From: Anaerotruncus colihominis
GTDB taxonomy: Bacteria > Bacillota > Clostridia > Oscillospirales > Ruminococcaceae
Assembly (NCBI RefSeq): GCF_010206195.1
Contig: NZ_VIQT01000003.1
Location: 62,001-126,000, forward strand
DNA length: 64,000 nt
Direction: 5' to 3'
The notes beneath the pieces were generated by a model, which saw only the letters and a program-made list of their open reading frames with translations, made no database searches and was not told the DNA's origin. Positions 43,091-52,114 of the stretch are shown piece after piece. Position 1 is the first letter of the stretch; every line of letters starts with the position of its first letter. The translations under genes were made by a program, and so were the position numbers.

Positions 43091-43972
43091 TTATTCAATA
43101 TTCTGAATCTGTTCACGGATTTTCTCGATATCGCTCTTGATTTCCACTACGACCTGTGCGGTTGCCGCATCCTGCGCCTTAGAACCGATTGTATTGGCCT
43201 CGCGGTTCATTTCCTGCACCAGAAAATCGAGTTTGCGCCCGATAGGCCCGTTGAACATCCTCAGAATATCACGAAACGACGCAATGTGACTGCGCAGGCG
43301 CACCGTTTCCTCATCGACGGCAATCCTGTCTGCAAAGATGGCCGCTTCGGTGACGATACGCGTTTCATCAATCTGGCGGTCCTCCAAAACCTCCCGGATT
43401 TTTGCCGTCAGGCGTTCGCGGTAAGCGGCTTCGGTACGCGGAGACTGCTCCTCCACGGCCGCGACCCGTGATTCGATACTTTCAAGCCGTTCCAAAATAT
43501 CTGCTTTCAGACGTTCGCCTTCCGCTGCACGCATGGCAATAAACCGTTCGATCGCCCCGTCAGCAACCAGCCGGACCTCTGCCCAGATCGTCTCCTCATC
43601 CTCCTGCACACGGTGCACAGAAAACAAATCGGAAAACCGCATCAGCGAAGAAACCGTCAAGTCATCCTGGAGATCCAGCTTCTCCCCTGCCGCGCGCATC
43701 GCATTGATATAGGAAGCGGCCAGATCATGGTTGATATCAACAGCCGTATGGGCGGCGTCTGTATCAACGACTGTCACACCAGCCTCAACTTTTCCTCTTG
43801 AGATTTTACCCTGCAAATATCCTTTAAGTTTTTCTTCCAGATATCCAAACGCACGCGGCACGCGTGCGGAAAATTCAAAGTATCGGTGATTGACCGACTT
43901 GATCTCAACTGTGATATCACGACCATCTACAGACTGCTGCGACCGACCATAGCCTGTCATGCTTGTAACCAT
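43091..43972 (-). CDS. yloC: YicC/YloC family endoribonuclease
   Basis: A 293-residue protein. The N-terminal YicC domain starts MVTSMTGYGRSQQSVDGRDITVEIKSVNHRYFE. The C-terminal DUF1732 part has GRKLDFLVQEMNREANTIGSKAQDA. Family members cleave certain RNAs. AAGGAG precedes the ATG, and a near-consensus promoter lies upstream, so this is the first gene of the long house-keeping operon. Confidence 0.95.
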   Translation of the reverse strand: MVTSMTGYGRSQQSVDGRDITVEIKSVNHRYFEFSARVPRAFGYLEEKLKGYLQGKISRGKVEAGVTVVDTDAAHTAVDINHDLAASYINAMRAAGEKLDLQDDLTVSSLMRFSDLFSVHRVQEDEETIWAEVRLVADGAIERFIAMRAAEGERLKADILERLESIESRVAAVEEQSPRTEAAYRERLTAKIREVLEDRQIDETRIVTEAAIFADRIAVDEETVRLRSHIASFRDILRMFNGPIGRKLDFLVQEMNREANTIGSKAQDAATAQVVVEIKSDIEKIREQIQNIE

Positions 43973-44029
43973 GGTCCCAACCTCTCCTTTGCGAGCGGGC
44001 CCCGTTTGGCCTCACATCTTAATATTCCT

Positions 44030-44058
44030 ATTTTACTTGTATTTTATTAATTTGTCAA
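44030..44058 (-). promoter_or_regulatory. Promoter of the yicC-thiN operon
   Basis: Minus-strand -35 TTGACA (44053-44058), 17-base spacer, -10 TAAAAT (44030-44035), about 60 bases before yicC. Confidence 0.8.
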
Positions 44059-44152
44059 CGCAAGGCTGTGTGAAGCGCAAAAGCTCCTCAAATCGGACAG
44101 ATTCCCACATTTTATGCCTTGCACCTGCACATTCTTTTTCCTAGCAAACCCC

Positions 44153-44182
44153 GAGGGGCGCATCCCGAAGGACGCGCCCCTC
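44153..44182 (-). terminator. Hairpin after the carboxyltransferase cluster
   Basis: Arms GAGGGGCGC and GCGCCCCTC with a 12-base loop, 11 bases after the last gene of the cluster. The T-run on the minus strand is weak (GGGGTTTG), so termination may be partial. Confidence 0.55.
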
Positions 44183-44193
44183 TTATACCTTAA

Positions 44194-45597
44194 TCAAACG
44201 GGATGCACTTTGCTTGCCTTGTCGCCGTGCTTACCGTCCACACCATACTTTTTGTTCTTGCGCGACTCAAAGAACTTGGGAGCTACCTGCGGGAACATTG
44301 CCATCGTGAGGATATCCTCCTCCTGCTCGAGATATTCGGGCGGGAACTCGGCGCGCAGCTTCTCCATCTCCGGTTCGATCAGATCAGCCGGACGGCATTC
44401 GATCGGCTGCTCGTCACCAAGGATTTTCTTACGGAATGCAGCGTCAATCGGCGCCGGCGTCCTGCCGTATTCGCCCTTGACCAGTCCTTTGAATTCCTTT
44501 GTAACCATCTTGTAACGCTCGCCCATGATCACGTTGAACACAGCCTGTGTACCCACGATCTGGGAAGTCGGTGTGACAAGCGGCGGATAACCGGCGTCCT
44601 TGCGCACATTTGGAACCTCGCGCAGAACGTCCTCGAATTTGTCCTCCTTACCGGCCTGCTTGAGCTGCGAAACCAGGTTCGACAACATGCCGCCCGGCAC
44701 CTGGTAAATAAGCGTATTCGCGTCAACGCCCATAACCTTCGGATTGAGCAGCCCGTCCGCCAGATATTTTTCACGCAGCTTGGCAAAATGCGCCCGCACC
44801 ACATCAAGCTTTTTCAAATCCAGCCCTGTGTCATACGGCGTTCCCTCAAGCGCCGCAACCATCGATTCGGTCGCCGCGTGCGACGTGCCCATCGCGAGCG
44901 GCGACATGGCCGTGTCGATGATGTCGCAGCCAGCCTCGATGCTCTTGAGCAGCGACATTGAGGCGAGCCCGGATGTATAATGCGTATGCAGGTTGACCGG
45001 GATCTTAACCGCCTTTTTCAGTGCCGCCGTCAGCTCATAGGCCACCGACGGCGTAATCAGCGCCGCCATATCCTTGATGCAGATCGAATCCGCGCCCGCG
45101 TCCTCAAGCTGTTTTGCATACTGGACAAAATATTCCACATTGTGCACCGGCGACAGCGTATAAGAGATCGCCGCCTGCATATGCGCGCTTGTCTTTTTTG
45201 TCGCCTTGATCGAAGCCTCCAGATTGCGGATGTCGTTGAGCGCATCGAAAATGCGGATGATATCGATGCCGTTGTCGACCGATTTCTTTACAAAATATTC
45301 AACCGCATCATCGGCATAGTGGCGGTAACCGAGCATATTCTGTCCGCGGAACAGCATTTGCAGCTTTGTGTTCGGCATATTTTTGCGGATCACACGCAGC
45401 CGCTCCCACGGATCTTCGTCAAGAAAACGGATGCATGCGTCAAACGTGGCGCCGCCCCAGCATTCGCACGAATAAAAGCCGACCTCATCCATCGCGGGCA
45501 GGATCGGAAGCATCTCGTCGAGACGCATACGCGTCGCAATCAGGGATTGATGCGCGTCACGTAGGATGGTTTCACAGATTTTTACCTTCTGAGCCAT
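44194..45597 (-). CDS. Oxaloacetate decarboxylase/transcarboxylase 5S-type carboxyltransferase subunit
   Basis: A 467-residue biotin-dependent carboxyltransferase acting on pyruvate or oxaloacetate. It has the entry motif ETILRDAHQSLIATRM, the carbamylated lysine Lys175 in SICIKDMA, and metal ligands His204 and His206 in VNLHTHYTSG. It stops before any biotin domain, which is a separate protein encoded upstream. It equals OadA without its tail, or the 5S subunit of Propionibacterium transcarboxylase. GGGGG lies before the ATG. Confidence 0.9.
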   Translation of the reverse strand: MAQKVKICETILRDAHQSLIATRMRLDEMLPILPAMDEVGFYSCECWGGATFDACIRFLDEDPWERLRVIRKNMPNTKLQMLFRGQNMLGYRHYADDAVEYFVKKSVDNGIDIIRIFDALNDIRNLEASIKATKKTSAHMQAAISYTLSPVHNVEYFVQYAKQLEDAGADSICIKDMAALITPSVAYELTAALKKAVKIPVNLHTHYTSGLASMSLLKSIEAGCDIIDTAMSPLAMGTSHAATESMVAALEGTPYDTGLDLKKLDVVRAHFAKLREKYLADGLLNPKVMGVDANTLIYQVPGGMLSNLVSQLKQAGKEDKFEDVLREVPNVRKDAGYPPLVTPTSQIVGTQAVFNVIMGERYKMVTKEFKGLVKGEYGRTPAPIDAAFRKKILGDEQPIECRPADLIEPEMEKLRAEFPPEYLEQEEDILTMAMFPQVAPKFFESRKNKKYGVDGKHGDKASKVHPV

Positions 45598-45612
45598 TGA
45601 TGTTTCGCCCCC

Positions 45613-46089
45613 TTAACCGATGGAGATCAGCAGATCATCGGAGTTGACGGCATCGCCTTTCTTGACATGAACGCCGACGACCGTACCGGAGACCGGGCTG
45701 AAGATTTCGTTTTCCATCTTCATCGCTTCCAGCATGAGCAGCAGATCGTTCGCCCCGACATGGTCGCCCTCCTTGACCTTGATATCAAGAATATTGCCGG
45801 GCATTGGGGCCGTGACCTTTGTTGCGCCGGCCGCAGCGGCGGCCGGCGCCGGGGCGGGGGCCGCAGGAGCGGCCGCGGGCGCGGCGGCAGGAGCCGGCGC
45901 GGGGGCAGCCGGAGCCGGCGCGACAGGGGCCGGGGCCGGAGCAGCATATCCAACCGGCGACGGAACCGGCGACGGGATCGCGGACGGCATCGCGGCAGGG
46001 GCGGGCGCCGGCATCGGCGCGCCGGGAGCCATTTCATCGACCTGAACATCATACGCCCTGCCGTTGACAACTATATTAAACCGTTTCAT
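45613..46089 (-). CDS. Biotin carboxyl carrier protein with Ala/Pro linker
   Basis: A 158-residue carrier. Residues 1-20 are a short cap, residues 21-88 a flexible Ala/Pro linker, and residues 89-158 a biotinyl domain with the biotinylation site EAMKME (Lys124) and PMPGNILDIKV at its start. It ferries carboxyl groups between the two carboxyltransferases. AAGGAGG is nine bases before the ATG. It lies between the two enzyme genes and is the equivalent of the 1.3S subunit. Confidence 0.93.
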   Translation of the reverse strand: MKRFNIVVNGRAYDVQVDEMAPGAPMPAPAPAAMPSAIPSPVPSPVGYAAPAPAPVAPAPAAPAPAPAAAPAAAPAAPAPAPAAAAAGATKVTAPMPGNILDIKVKEGDHVGANDLLLMLEAMKMENEIFSPVSGTVVGVHVKKGDAVNSDDLLISIG

Positions 46090-46201
46090 AACAATTTGCC
46101 TCCTTATAATAATCGGGGTCCGCCGCATCGGCCGGCAGCCCATATGTTGGGCGGGCAAACCCGCCGCTGCTGATACAGGATCGCGCGCCGCGCGGGCGCT
46201 G

Positions 46202-47602
46202 TTACATCGGGATATTGGCGTGCTTTTTCGGCAGCCTGCTCACACGTTTGCCGATCAGCATATCAATGGCGGAAACAACAGCCGCACGGGTATCGGCCGG
46301 ATCGACCACATCATCAATATGACCCTTCGCGGCAGCCGCCACAGCGCCTGCCTCATTGGCTGCATACTCGGCCTCCACCTGGGCGCGTGTCTTATCCTTT
46401 GTGATCTTGTCGCCTTCCATAAAGGCAACGGCCGTCGCCGGGGAAAGCGCGCTGATCACAGCATCCGGCCACGCGACCGCATAATCGGCGTTGGCGCCGC
46501 GGCCTGCCAGGGCGACATAGGCGGAACCGTACGCCGCGCCGCAGATCACAGCAATTTTTGGCGTGGTCGCCTCAGCGTAAACATGCGCCAGCTTTGCGAC
46601 CTCGCGCACACCGCCGCGGAATGCATGGCCGTTTGTCGCGGCAAACCCTGCGCAGTTGACAAATGTAACAACCGGGATCTGGAACGAATCACAGATCGCA
46701 ACAAAACGCGCAATCTTGCTGCTGCCGTTCGAGCAGACTTTGCCTGAATCGGAAGCCGCCACAAATCCAACCGTCGAGCCGGCCACTGTACCCAGCGCGA
46801 CATGCACGCCGCACTTTGTGAAATCCTTCTGAAGCTCGATCACGCTGCCCGCATCGGCAACGCTGTCGATGATCTTCATCATATCCGCCTTGTCCATCGC
46901 CTTGGCAGCGGCTTCCAAAGCGGCGGCCGCTTTGTCCGCTTCCCTAAATTCGCACAGCGGCAGAGCGGAAAGATTGTTGGAGGGCAAAAGCGCGATCAGT
47001 CTGCGCGCCGCCGCAACAGCGGCAGCCTCATCCTTCTCGACAAGGTGCGCCACACCCGACAGCGCGGCGTTCTTCGCGTCGCACGCCTCGTCGCCAGGCG
47101 CTAAAAACAGTTCCGCCTGCTCGCTGGCCACTACGAAATCCGCCGAAGCCGCAATCATCGCCGCACAACCGGCGCAGGGTCCGAGCACCACGGAAACCTG
47201 CGGAACAACGCCGGAAAGGTTGTTGGTCCAGCAGAGCATATCGCCGTAAGCGGCCATCGCGTCAAGCCCTTCATCGATCGCCGCGCCGTTGGAATCGTAG
47301 ATTCCGACCACCGGCGCGCCGCTCTTGAGCGCCAGCTCATAAATCTTTTTAATTTTGGAACCGTGTGCAGCGCCGACCGCGCCGTTGCGTACAGAAGTAT
47401 CCTGCGCGAACGTGTAAACCGGACTGCCGTCCACAAGTCCGTAGCCTGTGATGACGCCCGCGCCGTCACAGCCGTTTTTGACCAGAGCGCCAACCTCGAC
47501 AAAGGTGTCGGGGTCAAAGAGGGCCGCTATCCGCCTGCGGGCCGCCGTGTCCTTGAGCGCGTCCTTGCGGGCGTCGGCCAGTGGCATCGCCTTGTCACTC
47601 AT
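46202..47602 (-). CDS. Acyl-CoA carboxyltransferase subunit (MmdA/12S-like)
   Basis: A 466-residue crotonase-fold carboxyltransferase. The N-terminal half has RRRIAALFDPDTFVEVGALV and DSNGAAIDEGLDAMAAYGDML; the C-terminal half has VVTFVNCAGFAATNGHAFRGG and KIAVICGAAYGSAYVAL. Family members move CO2 between biotin and acetyl-, propionyl- or methylmalonyl-CoA. It is somewhat shorter than MmdA (about 510). AGGAGG precedes the ATG. It is first in a three-gene unit and no biotin carboxylase gene is nearby. Confidence 0.88.
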   Translation of the reverse strand: MSDKAMPLADARKDALKDTAARRRIAALFDPDTFVEVGALVKNGCDGAGVITGYGLVDGSPVYTFAQDTSVRNGAVGAAHGSKIKKIYELALKSGAPVVGIYDSNGAAIDEGLDAMAAYGDMLCWTNNLSGVVPQVSVVLGPCAGCAAMIAASADFVVASEQAELFLAPGDEACDAKNAALSGVAHLVEKDEAAAVAAARRLIALLPSNNLSALPLCEFREADKAAAALEAAAKAMDKADMMKIIDSVADAGSVIELQKDFTKCGVHVALGTVAGSTVGFVAASDSGKVCSNGSSKIARFVAICDSFQIPVVTFVNCAGFAATNGHAFRGGVREVAKLAHVYAEATTPKIAVICGAAYGSAYVALAGRGANADYAVAWPDAVISALSPATAVAFMEGDKITKDKTRAQVEAEYAANEAGAVAAAAKGHIDDVVDPADTRAAVVSAIDMLIGKRVSRLPKKHANIPM

Positions 47603-47757
47603 GTTTTTATCCTCCTATCTGATTCGTCATCCGCACAAATGGGATTTTGCACGGACGCCCGCCCAGCCGGGCGGGGAAAAATACAACGAACTTTGGAATT
47701 ATTTTGTGGACTTTCCACATTCCCAGTCTTGAAAACATCAAAACCTAACCATTTTAA

Positions 47758-47786
47758 AGTATACACGCTTCAAACTCAAATAACAA
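47758..47786 (-). promoter_or_regulatory. Promoter of the carboxyltransferase cluster
   Basis: Minus-strand -35 TTGTTA (47781-47786), 17-base spacer, -10 TATACT (47758-47763). The leader of about 150 bases holds two hairpins, TGTGGA/TCCACA and CCCGCC/GGCGGG, of unknown role. Confidence 0.65.
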
Positions 47787-47834
47787 GCATTATTTGCGTT
47801 TTTTTGATGATTTTTTAACGAAGATATTCCACCT

Positions 47835-48230
47835 CTAACCTTCCGGCCCGCGGCCGCCGGACATGCAGTTTTTACGCGCGAAAAACGCGTCGAGTGAAAA
47901 TGGCGCGTCCGCCTCATATCCAAGCTTCGTCAACGCCAACCGCAGCTTTGGCGCAAGATCCGCGCCAAGCCTGGCTGTCTTTGCTCCTGTCCGCAATGCA
48001 GCCGCGAAGGCAGCCCGTGCCATCCCGTCGACAAGCCCCGCATCCATGCGCCGCCCTGTGTCGGCGCCGCAGAGCGTCACACAGCCGCCGGCCGTTGAAA
48101 AAGCCGCTGTTGCGAGCACATCGCCATTCTGAAACGCCCCGTAAGCGAACGCTCCCTGCCCCGCCGCTCCAAGGCTGTCGCAGACGCGCGCGGCCAGGCG
48201 CGCGTCTGCGATCCGTTTGATTGTCAGCAC
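47835..48230 (-). CDS. Small protein of unknown function
   Basis: A 131-residue protein starting at a GTG with GAGGAGG eight bases upstream, a strong ribosome site. The sequence (GAFAYGAFQNGDVLATAAFS, then DTGRRMDAGLVDGMARAAFAAALRTGAK) suggests a small alpha/beta protein; a truncated GNAT-like fold is possible but not shown. It follows rluB by about 100 bases on the same strand and probably ends that operon. Confidence 0.65.
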   Translation of the reverse strand: MLTIKRIADARLAARVCDSLGAAGQGAFAYGAFQNGDVLATAAFSTAGGCVTLCGADTGRRMDAGLVDGMARAAFAAALRTGAKTARLGADLAPKLRLALTKLGYEADAPFSLDAFFARKNCMSGGRGPEG

Positions 48231-48331
48231 GAAAAAAACCTCCTCTGCGCAGCGTACGCCGTATACGGCAAACGCACGCCCTATAAGAACGACCGGAAAA
48301 CGGGCGCGCGGCCCGCCTTCCGGCCGGTACG

Positions 48332-49093
48332 TTACTCGGACAGCCTGTCCGCCTGTTTTTTCGACGCCGCATTGCGCAGCGCGGCCACCTCCGCCGGACG
48401 CAGCTCGCGCCACTGTCCGGGCTGCAACATACCGAGCTTGAGCGGGCCGACCGACGTGCGCTTGAGACGCGCGACCTCAAGCCCAACCGCCTCGCACATG
48501 CGGCGTACCTGCCGGTTGCGCCCCTCCTGAATTGTGATCTGCAAAACAACGCGCCCATCCCGCTTCTCCAACACAAGCACCGTCGCCGGCAGCGTCATGC
48601 GCCCGTCGAGCATCACACCGGCAGACATCTTCGCAGCCTGCTCGTCCGAAACATCCGGGCGCGCCGTCACACGGTACGTCTTGGAGATATGGTTCGACGG
48701 ATGCATCACAAGATTGGCAAACGTGCCGTCGTTCGTAAGTAAAAGCAGCCCCTCGCTGTTGCGGTCGAGACGCCCCACAGGGTAGACGCGCGCCGGCGCG
48801 TCCTTTACAAGATCAGTCACACACCTGCGCCCAAGCTCATCCGACGTGGTCGTGACAAAGCCGCGCGGCTTATGAAGCATGATATACACATTCTGTTTCT
48901 TTTTGCGAAGCTGCACACGCACGCCGTCAATCGCGATCACGTCGCGCGACGGATCAACCGGATTGCCCGGCTGCGCCGGATGGCCGTTGACCGTGACGCG
49001 CCCCTGTGCGATCGCCTCCTCGGCCTTGCGGCGTGACATGACGCCGTTTTCAGAAAGCACCTTTTGGATGCGGATACCGTTTGCCTTTGCCAT
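48332..49093 (-). CDS. rluB: 23S rRNA pseudouridine synthase (RsuA/RluB family)
   Basis: A 253-residue enzyme. The N-terminal S4 domain begins IRIQKVLSENGVMSRRKAEEAI. The catalytic domain has VYPVGRLDRNSEGLLLLTNDG with the catalytic Asp in GRLDRNSEGL, and EGRNRQVRRMCEAVG near the end. GGAGG precedes the ATG. It is the usual neighbour of scpA, scpB and a carboxypeptidase gene in Firmicutes. Confidence 0.95.
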   Translation of the reverse strand: MAKANGIRIQKVLSENGVMSRRKAEEAIAQGRVTVNGHPAQPGNPVDPSRDVIAIDGVRVQLRKKKQNVYIMLHKPRGFVTTTSDELGRRCVTDLVKDAPARVYPVGRLDRNSEGLLLLTNDGTFANLVMHPSNHISKTYRVTARPDVSDEQAAKMSAGVMLDGRMTLPATVLVLEKRDGRVVLQITIQEGRNRQVRRMCEAVGLEVARLKRTSVGPLKLGMLQPGQWRELRPAEVAALRNAASKKQADRLSE

Positions 49094-49132
49094 TGCCGTC
49101 CTCCGTTTTCATTCATTCCAGTCCGCCGCCCG

Positions 49133-50287
49133 TCACCCGCCAATCAGGCGTGTGAAAAACGACGGTTTTCCTTTTACCGCTGCGACATCATTTGCCGCCG
49201 TCAGTGTTACATCCGCCACAGGCTGACCGTCAACATAAAACAGCGCGTGACCAACCACGTCGCCCGTTTTCACCGGCGCGTATAAAAACGGCTTGGCTGT
49301 AACCGTCACATCCAGCCGCTCGCCGGGCATCAGCGCGACAGGCTCCGGCTCGTCAAACGTTACGGCGGCATATGCCTGCACGCCGCCCGTTACAGGCAGA
49401 TCGGCCGCCGGGATCAGCTCGCCGGGCGCGGCCTGCGTCAGCGCCCCGAAGTAGTGTTCATAAAGCTTCATATGCTCGTTCCAGTCATCAGGACAATTAA
49501 GCGTCACAACGATCAGGCGCACGCCGTCACGCTGGGCATACGACACCAGGCAGCGGCCGGCCGCATCCGTAAACCCAGTCTTGACGCCCGCCGCATCAGG
49601 ATAAAGCTTTAAAAGCCTGTTGTGGTTGGAAAGCCAGCGGTCGGCCGGCGGATTGCCAAAGCACACCTTCGCGCTTTTCTGGGAGCAGATTTCGGCAAAC
49701 CGCGGATTTGAAAGCGCCTCGCGCGTCAATAGCGCCATATCATAGGCGCTTGAGTAATGCGCGTCGTCGTCCAGCCCGCTCGGCGTGACAAAATGAGAAT
49801 CCTCCATCCCCAGCTCGGCGGCGCGCTCGTTCATCATCTGCGCAAACGCCTCCTTGCTGCCCGCGATTCGCACGGCAGCCGCGTTGGCAGCGTCGTTACC
49901 TGACGGCAGCATCATCCCATAGGCGAGCGCCGAGAGCGTCACGCGGTCGCCGGCGCGCAATCCCATCGACGAACCTTCGACGCGGATTGCATCCGGGTCC
50001 ACAATAAACCATTCGTCCTGGCTGTCCTGCTCCAGCGCGAGCAGCGTGCTCATGATCTTTGTCGTGGAGGCCATCGGCAATCGCGCGTTGGCGTTTTTGG
50101 CAAACAACACGCGCCCGGTCGCGGCATCGAGCACGACGGCCGCTTTGGCCTTTGTATCAAGGCCAATCGTGTCGGGAATCGATTGTGCGGCCGCCGGCGC
50201 GGCCTCAAGGGCGTGCGCATCCGTCAAGCGCACGCATATAAACAGCGCCGCAAAGGCCGCCAACAAAAGGATCGCCCGTTTCAGCAT
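49133..50287 (-). CDS. D-alanyl-D-alanine carboxypeptidase (DacF/DacB type)
   Basis: A 384-residue exported penicillin-binding enzyme that trims peptidoglycan stem peptides. Signal peptide at residues 1-26; active-site motifs STTK (Ser74), SGND and KTGFTD; then a C-terminal beta domain, VTAKPFLYAPVKTGDVVGHAL. There is no hydrophobic tail beyond this. Its place between gerW and rluB recalls the spore-cortex dac genes of Bacillus. The start has alternatives a few codons upstream. Confidence 0.9.
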   Translation of the reverse strand: MLKRAILLLAAFAALFICVRLTDAHALEAAPAAAQSIPDTIGLDTKAKAAVVLDAATGRVLFAKNANARLPMASTTKIMSTLLALEQDSQDEWFIVDPDAIRVEGSSMGLRAGDRVTLSALAYGMMLPSGNDAANAAAVRIAGSKEAFAQMMNERAAELGMEDSHFVTPSGLDDDAHYSSAYDMALLTREALSNPRFAEICSQKSAKVCFGNPPADRWLSNHNRLLKLYPDAAGVKTGFTDAAGRCLVSYAQRDGVRLIVVTLNCPDDWNEHMKLYEHYFGALTQAAPGELIPAADLPVTGGVQAYAAVTFDEPEPVALMPGERLDVTVTAKPFLYAPVKTGDVVGHALFYVDGQPVADVTLTAANDVAAVKGKPSFFTRLIGG

Positions 50288-50390
50288 CACATCACCCGCA
50301 CCTGGAAACTGCCGCACCATCCACAGCGGATGTTTCAAACAGTTTCCGAATTTCGATACAGGTCATTTTATGCCGCGCGCGCGCCCGAAA

Positions 50391-50816
50391 TTACCCTTTG
50401 CTTTCCCCGCCAGCCTCTTCGCTGTGTGAACGGCGCTCCTTTTTATCCCGCTTGGCGAACAGATCCGCGAACTTATCTACCATCTCAGGCGCCATAGTGA
50501 CAATGCGGTCGGCGGTCGTTTTGCTGTCGTTCATCTGTAAAAGCTCCACATGGCCGTCCTTGATGACAAGGAACGCGATCGGCTGCACCGAAACGCCGCC
50601 GCCGGCGCCGCCGCCGAACTGGCCGGCCTGCTTGATGGTCGGGATGTCCGACCCGCCGGAAGCAAAACCAAAGCTCACCTTGGAAACCGGAATGATTACG
50701 GTCCCATCGGGCGTTGTGATCGCCTCACCGACAACGGTGTCCGCGTCGACAAGCGTGCGCAGGTTTTGAAGCGAGCTGTCCATCAGTTCGCTGATTGGAT
50801 GCTTTTCATTGCTCAT
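50391..50816 (-). CDS. gerW: Spore germination protein GerW (YtfJ)
   Basis: A 141-residue protein with the YtfJ/GerW signature: TVVGEAITTPDGTVIIPVSKVSFGFASGGSD, then a glycine-rich GGGAGGGVSVQPIAFLVI. It is needed in Bacillus for germination with some nutrients. AGGAGG is nine bases before the ATG. It directly follows the DUF2953 gene, its constant partner in spore formers. Confidence 0.93.
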   Translation of the reverse strand: MSNEKHPISELMDSSLQNLRTLVDADTVVGEAITTPDGTVIIPVSKVSFGFASGGSDIPTIKQAGQFGGGAGGGVSVQPIAFLVIKDGHVELLQMNDSKTTADRIVTMAPEMVDKFADLFAKRDKKERRSHSEEAGGESKG

Positions 50817-50839
50817 GGAAAAGAACCTCCTTTTACAGT

Positions 50840-51511
50840 TCACCGGCCGCGCGCGCCTGTCCCGGCCTTTGGCTGGAACACCTGTTCGCGCCGTGCTTTC
50901 ACTTTTTCACGGACGGCCTGCCTTTTTACAGTCTTGACAAGAAACGCCGCGCCAATCCGCACGGCGGCGGCGACAGCGGCAATCGGCAGCAGCCGGCCGC
51001 GCGCCTCAAACTGCCAGGAACCCTCCTGCGCCATAAAATCCGGCGTGATGAGAATATCCGGCTTTTTCAGATTAAACAGCCCGCGTGCCGCTGTATACGC
51101 CGTATAGACAAGCGCGTTCATACGGCCGAAGGCAATCGCGGTCTGAGCCGCGTCGTCCTCCGCTACGACGACGCGCAGATGCACATGGTAGATACACACA
51201 CGCCGTAAAAGCATCTTCGCGCCACTGCCCAGCGACGCAATGAAATCCATCGCTGTGCCGATGGCGGCCGAAAGGTCCTTCTTTTCCTTCCCCGCGGGTG
51301 CGACCGGCGCCTGTTTTGGCGGCTGTTCCTGTTTTTTCTTTGGACGCGGGGGCTTTTTCCGCCCCAATAGCCACCGCCGGTAAAACAGCCATTGCACATA
51401 CGCCTCGCCCGGCGCGTCCGAGTCAAACCGCGCCGATCCAACGATCGGGATGCACAACAAGAGCAGCAAAAGCGCCAGAATCGCCAGCAGTACAAAGCCG
51501 ACCGCCGCCAT
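50840..51511 (-). CDS. DUF2953 membrane protein (YtfI-like)
   Basis: A 223-residue protein with one N-terminal membrane segment (AAVGFVLLAILALLLLLLCIP), a Lys/Pro-rich linker at about 50-75, and a soluble domain with LRVVVAEDDAAQTAIAFGRMNALVY. GGAGG is seven bases before the second ATG, which I use. DUF2953 proteins pair with GerW and may act in sporulation; the exact role is unknown. Confidence 0.88.
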   Translation of the reverse strand: MAAVGFVLLAILALLLLLLCIPIVGSARFDSDAPGEAYVQWLFYRRWLLGRKKPPRPKKKQEQPPKQAPVAPAGKEKKDLSAAIGTAMDFIASLGSGAKMLLRRVCIYHVHLRVVVAEDDAAQTAIAFGRMNALVYTAYTAARGLFNLKKPDILITPDFMAQEGSWQFEARGRLLPIAAVAAAVRIGAAFLVKTVKRQAVREKVKARREQVFQPKAGTGARGR

Positions 51512-51529
51512 TGCGATCCCTCCCATCCG

Positions 51530-52114
51530 TTATTCCGGCCTGGCCTCCTCCAACTCGCCGAAAGCGACCTGCCCTTCCAGCACATCGTCCGGCGGCGCGT
51601 CCTCATCGGCGGATGGAAGCGCCGGCAGCTTGTCAAGGCTTTCCAGACCGAAGCAGCGCAGAAAATCCGGCGTCGTGCGGTAAGCGATCGGCCGCCCGGG
51701 CAGGTCGAGCCGTCCCGCTTCCTCGATCAGCGACTTTTCGATCAGGGAATTGACGACACCGGAGCTGTCGACGCCGCGTACCTGTTCAATAAACGCGCGC
51801 GTCACAGGCTGGTTGTAGGCGATGACGGCCAACACCTCCAGCGCCGCCTGCGAAAGCGGCGCGCTGCGGCGCAATTCCAGCGCCGCGCGGATGACCGCCG
51901 CATAGTCGGACGACGTGCACAGCTGGAGCCGGTCGCCCAGGCGCAGCACCTCGAACGGCATCCCCGCGTCGGCGAGTGCGTCGCGCAGATGCGGCACATA
52001 GCGCAGGACGGTTTCCTCATCCGCGCCGATGGCCTGCGCCACACGCGACGCCTCGACCGCCTCGCCGCCCGCGAACAGGATAGCGAGAATCTGTTTCTGC
52101 GGTAAATCGATCAT
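51530..52114 (-). CDS. scpB: Segregation and condensation protein B
   Basis: A 194-residue two-winged-helix protein of the SMC-ScpAB condensin. Typical runs are QKQILAILFAGGEAVEASRVAQAIG and ALEVLAVIAYNQPVTRAFIEQVRGVDSSGVV. The ATG overlaps the scpA stop (ATGA). It binds ScpA and regulates the SMC complex. Confidence 0.95.
   Translation of the reverse strand: MIDLPQKQILAILFAGGEAVEASRVAQAIGADEETVLRYVPHLRDALADAGMPFEVLRLGDRLQLCTSSDYAAVIRAALELRRSAPLSQAALEVLAVIAYNQPVTRAFIEQVRGVDSSGVVNSLIEKSLIEEAGRLDLPGRPIAYRTTPDFLRCFGLESLDKLPALPSADEDAPPDDVLEGQVAFGELEEARPE

Noticed and set aside
47603-47757. A riboswitch in the leader of the carboxyltransferase cluster
   Set aside because: Only two simple hairpins are visible; they do not form a recognisable riboswitch core and no terminator follows them.
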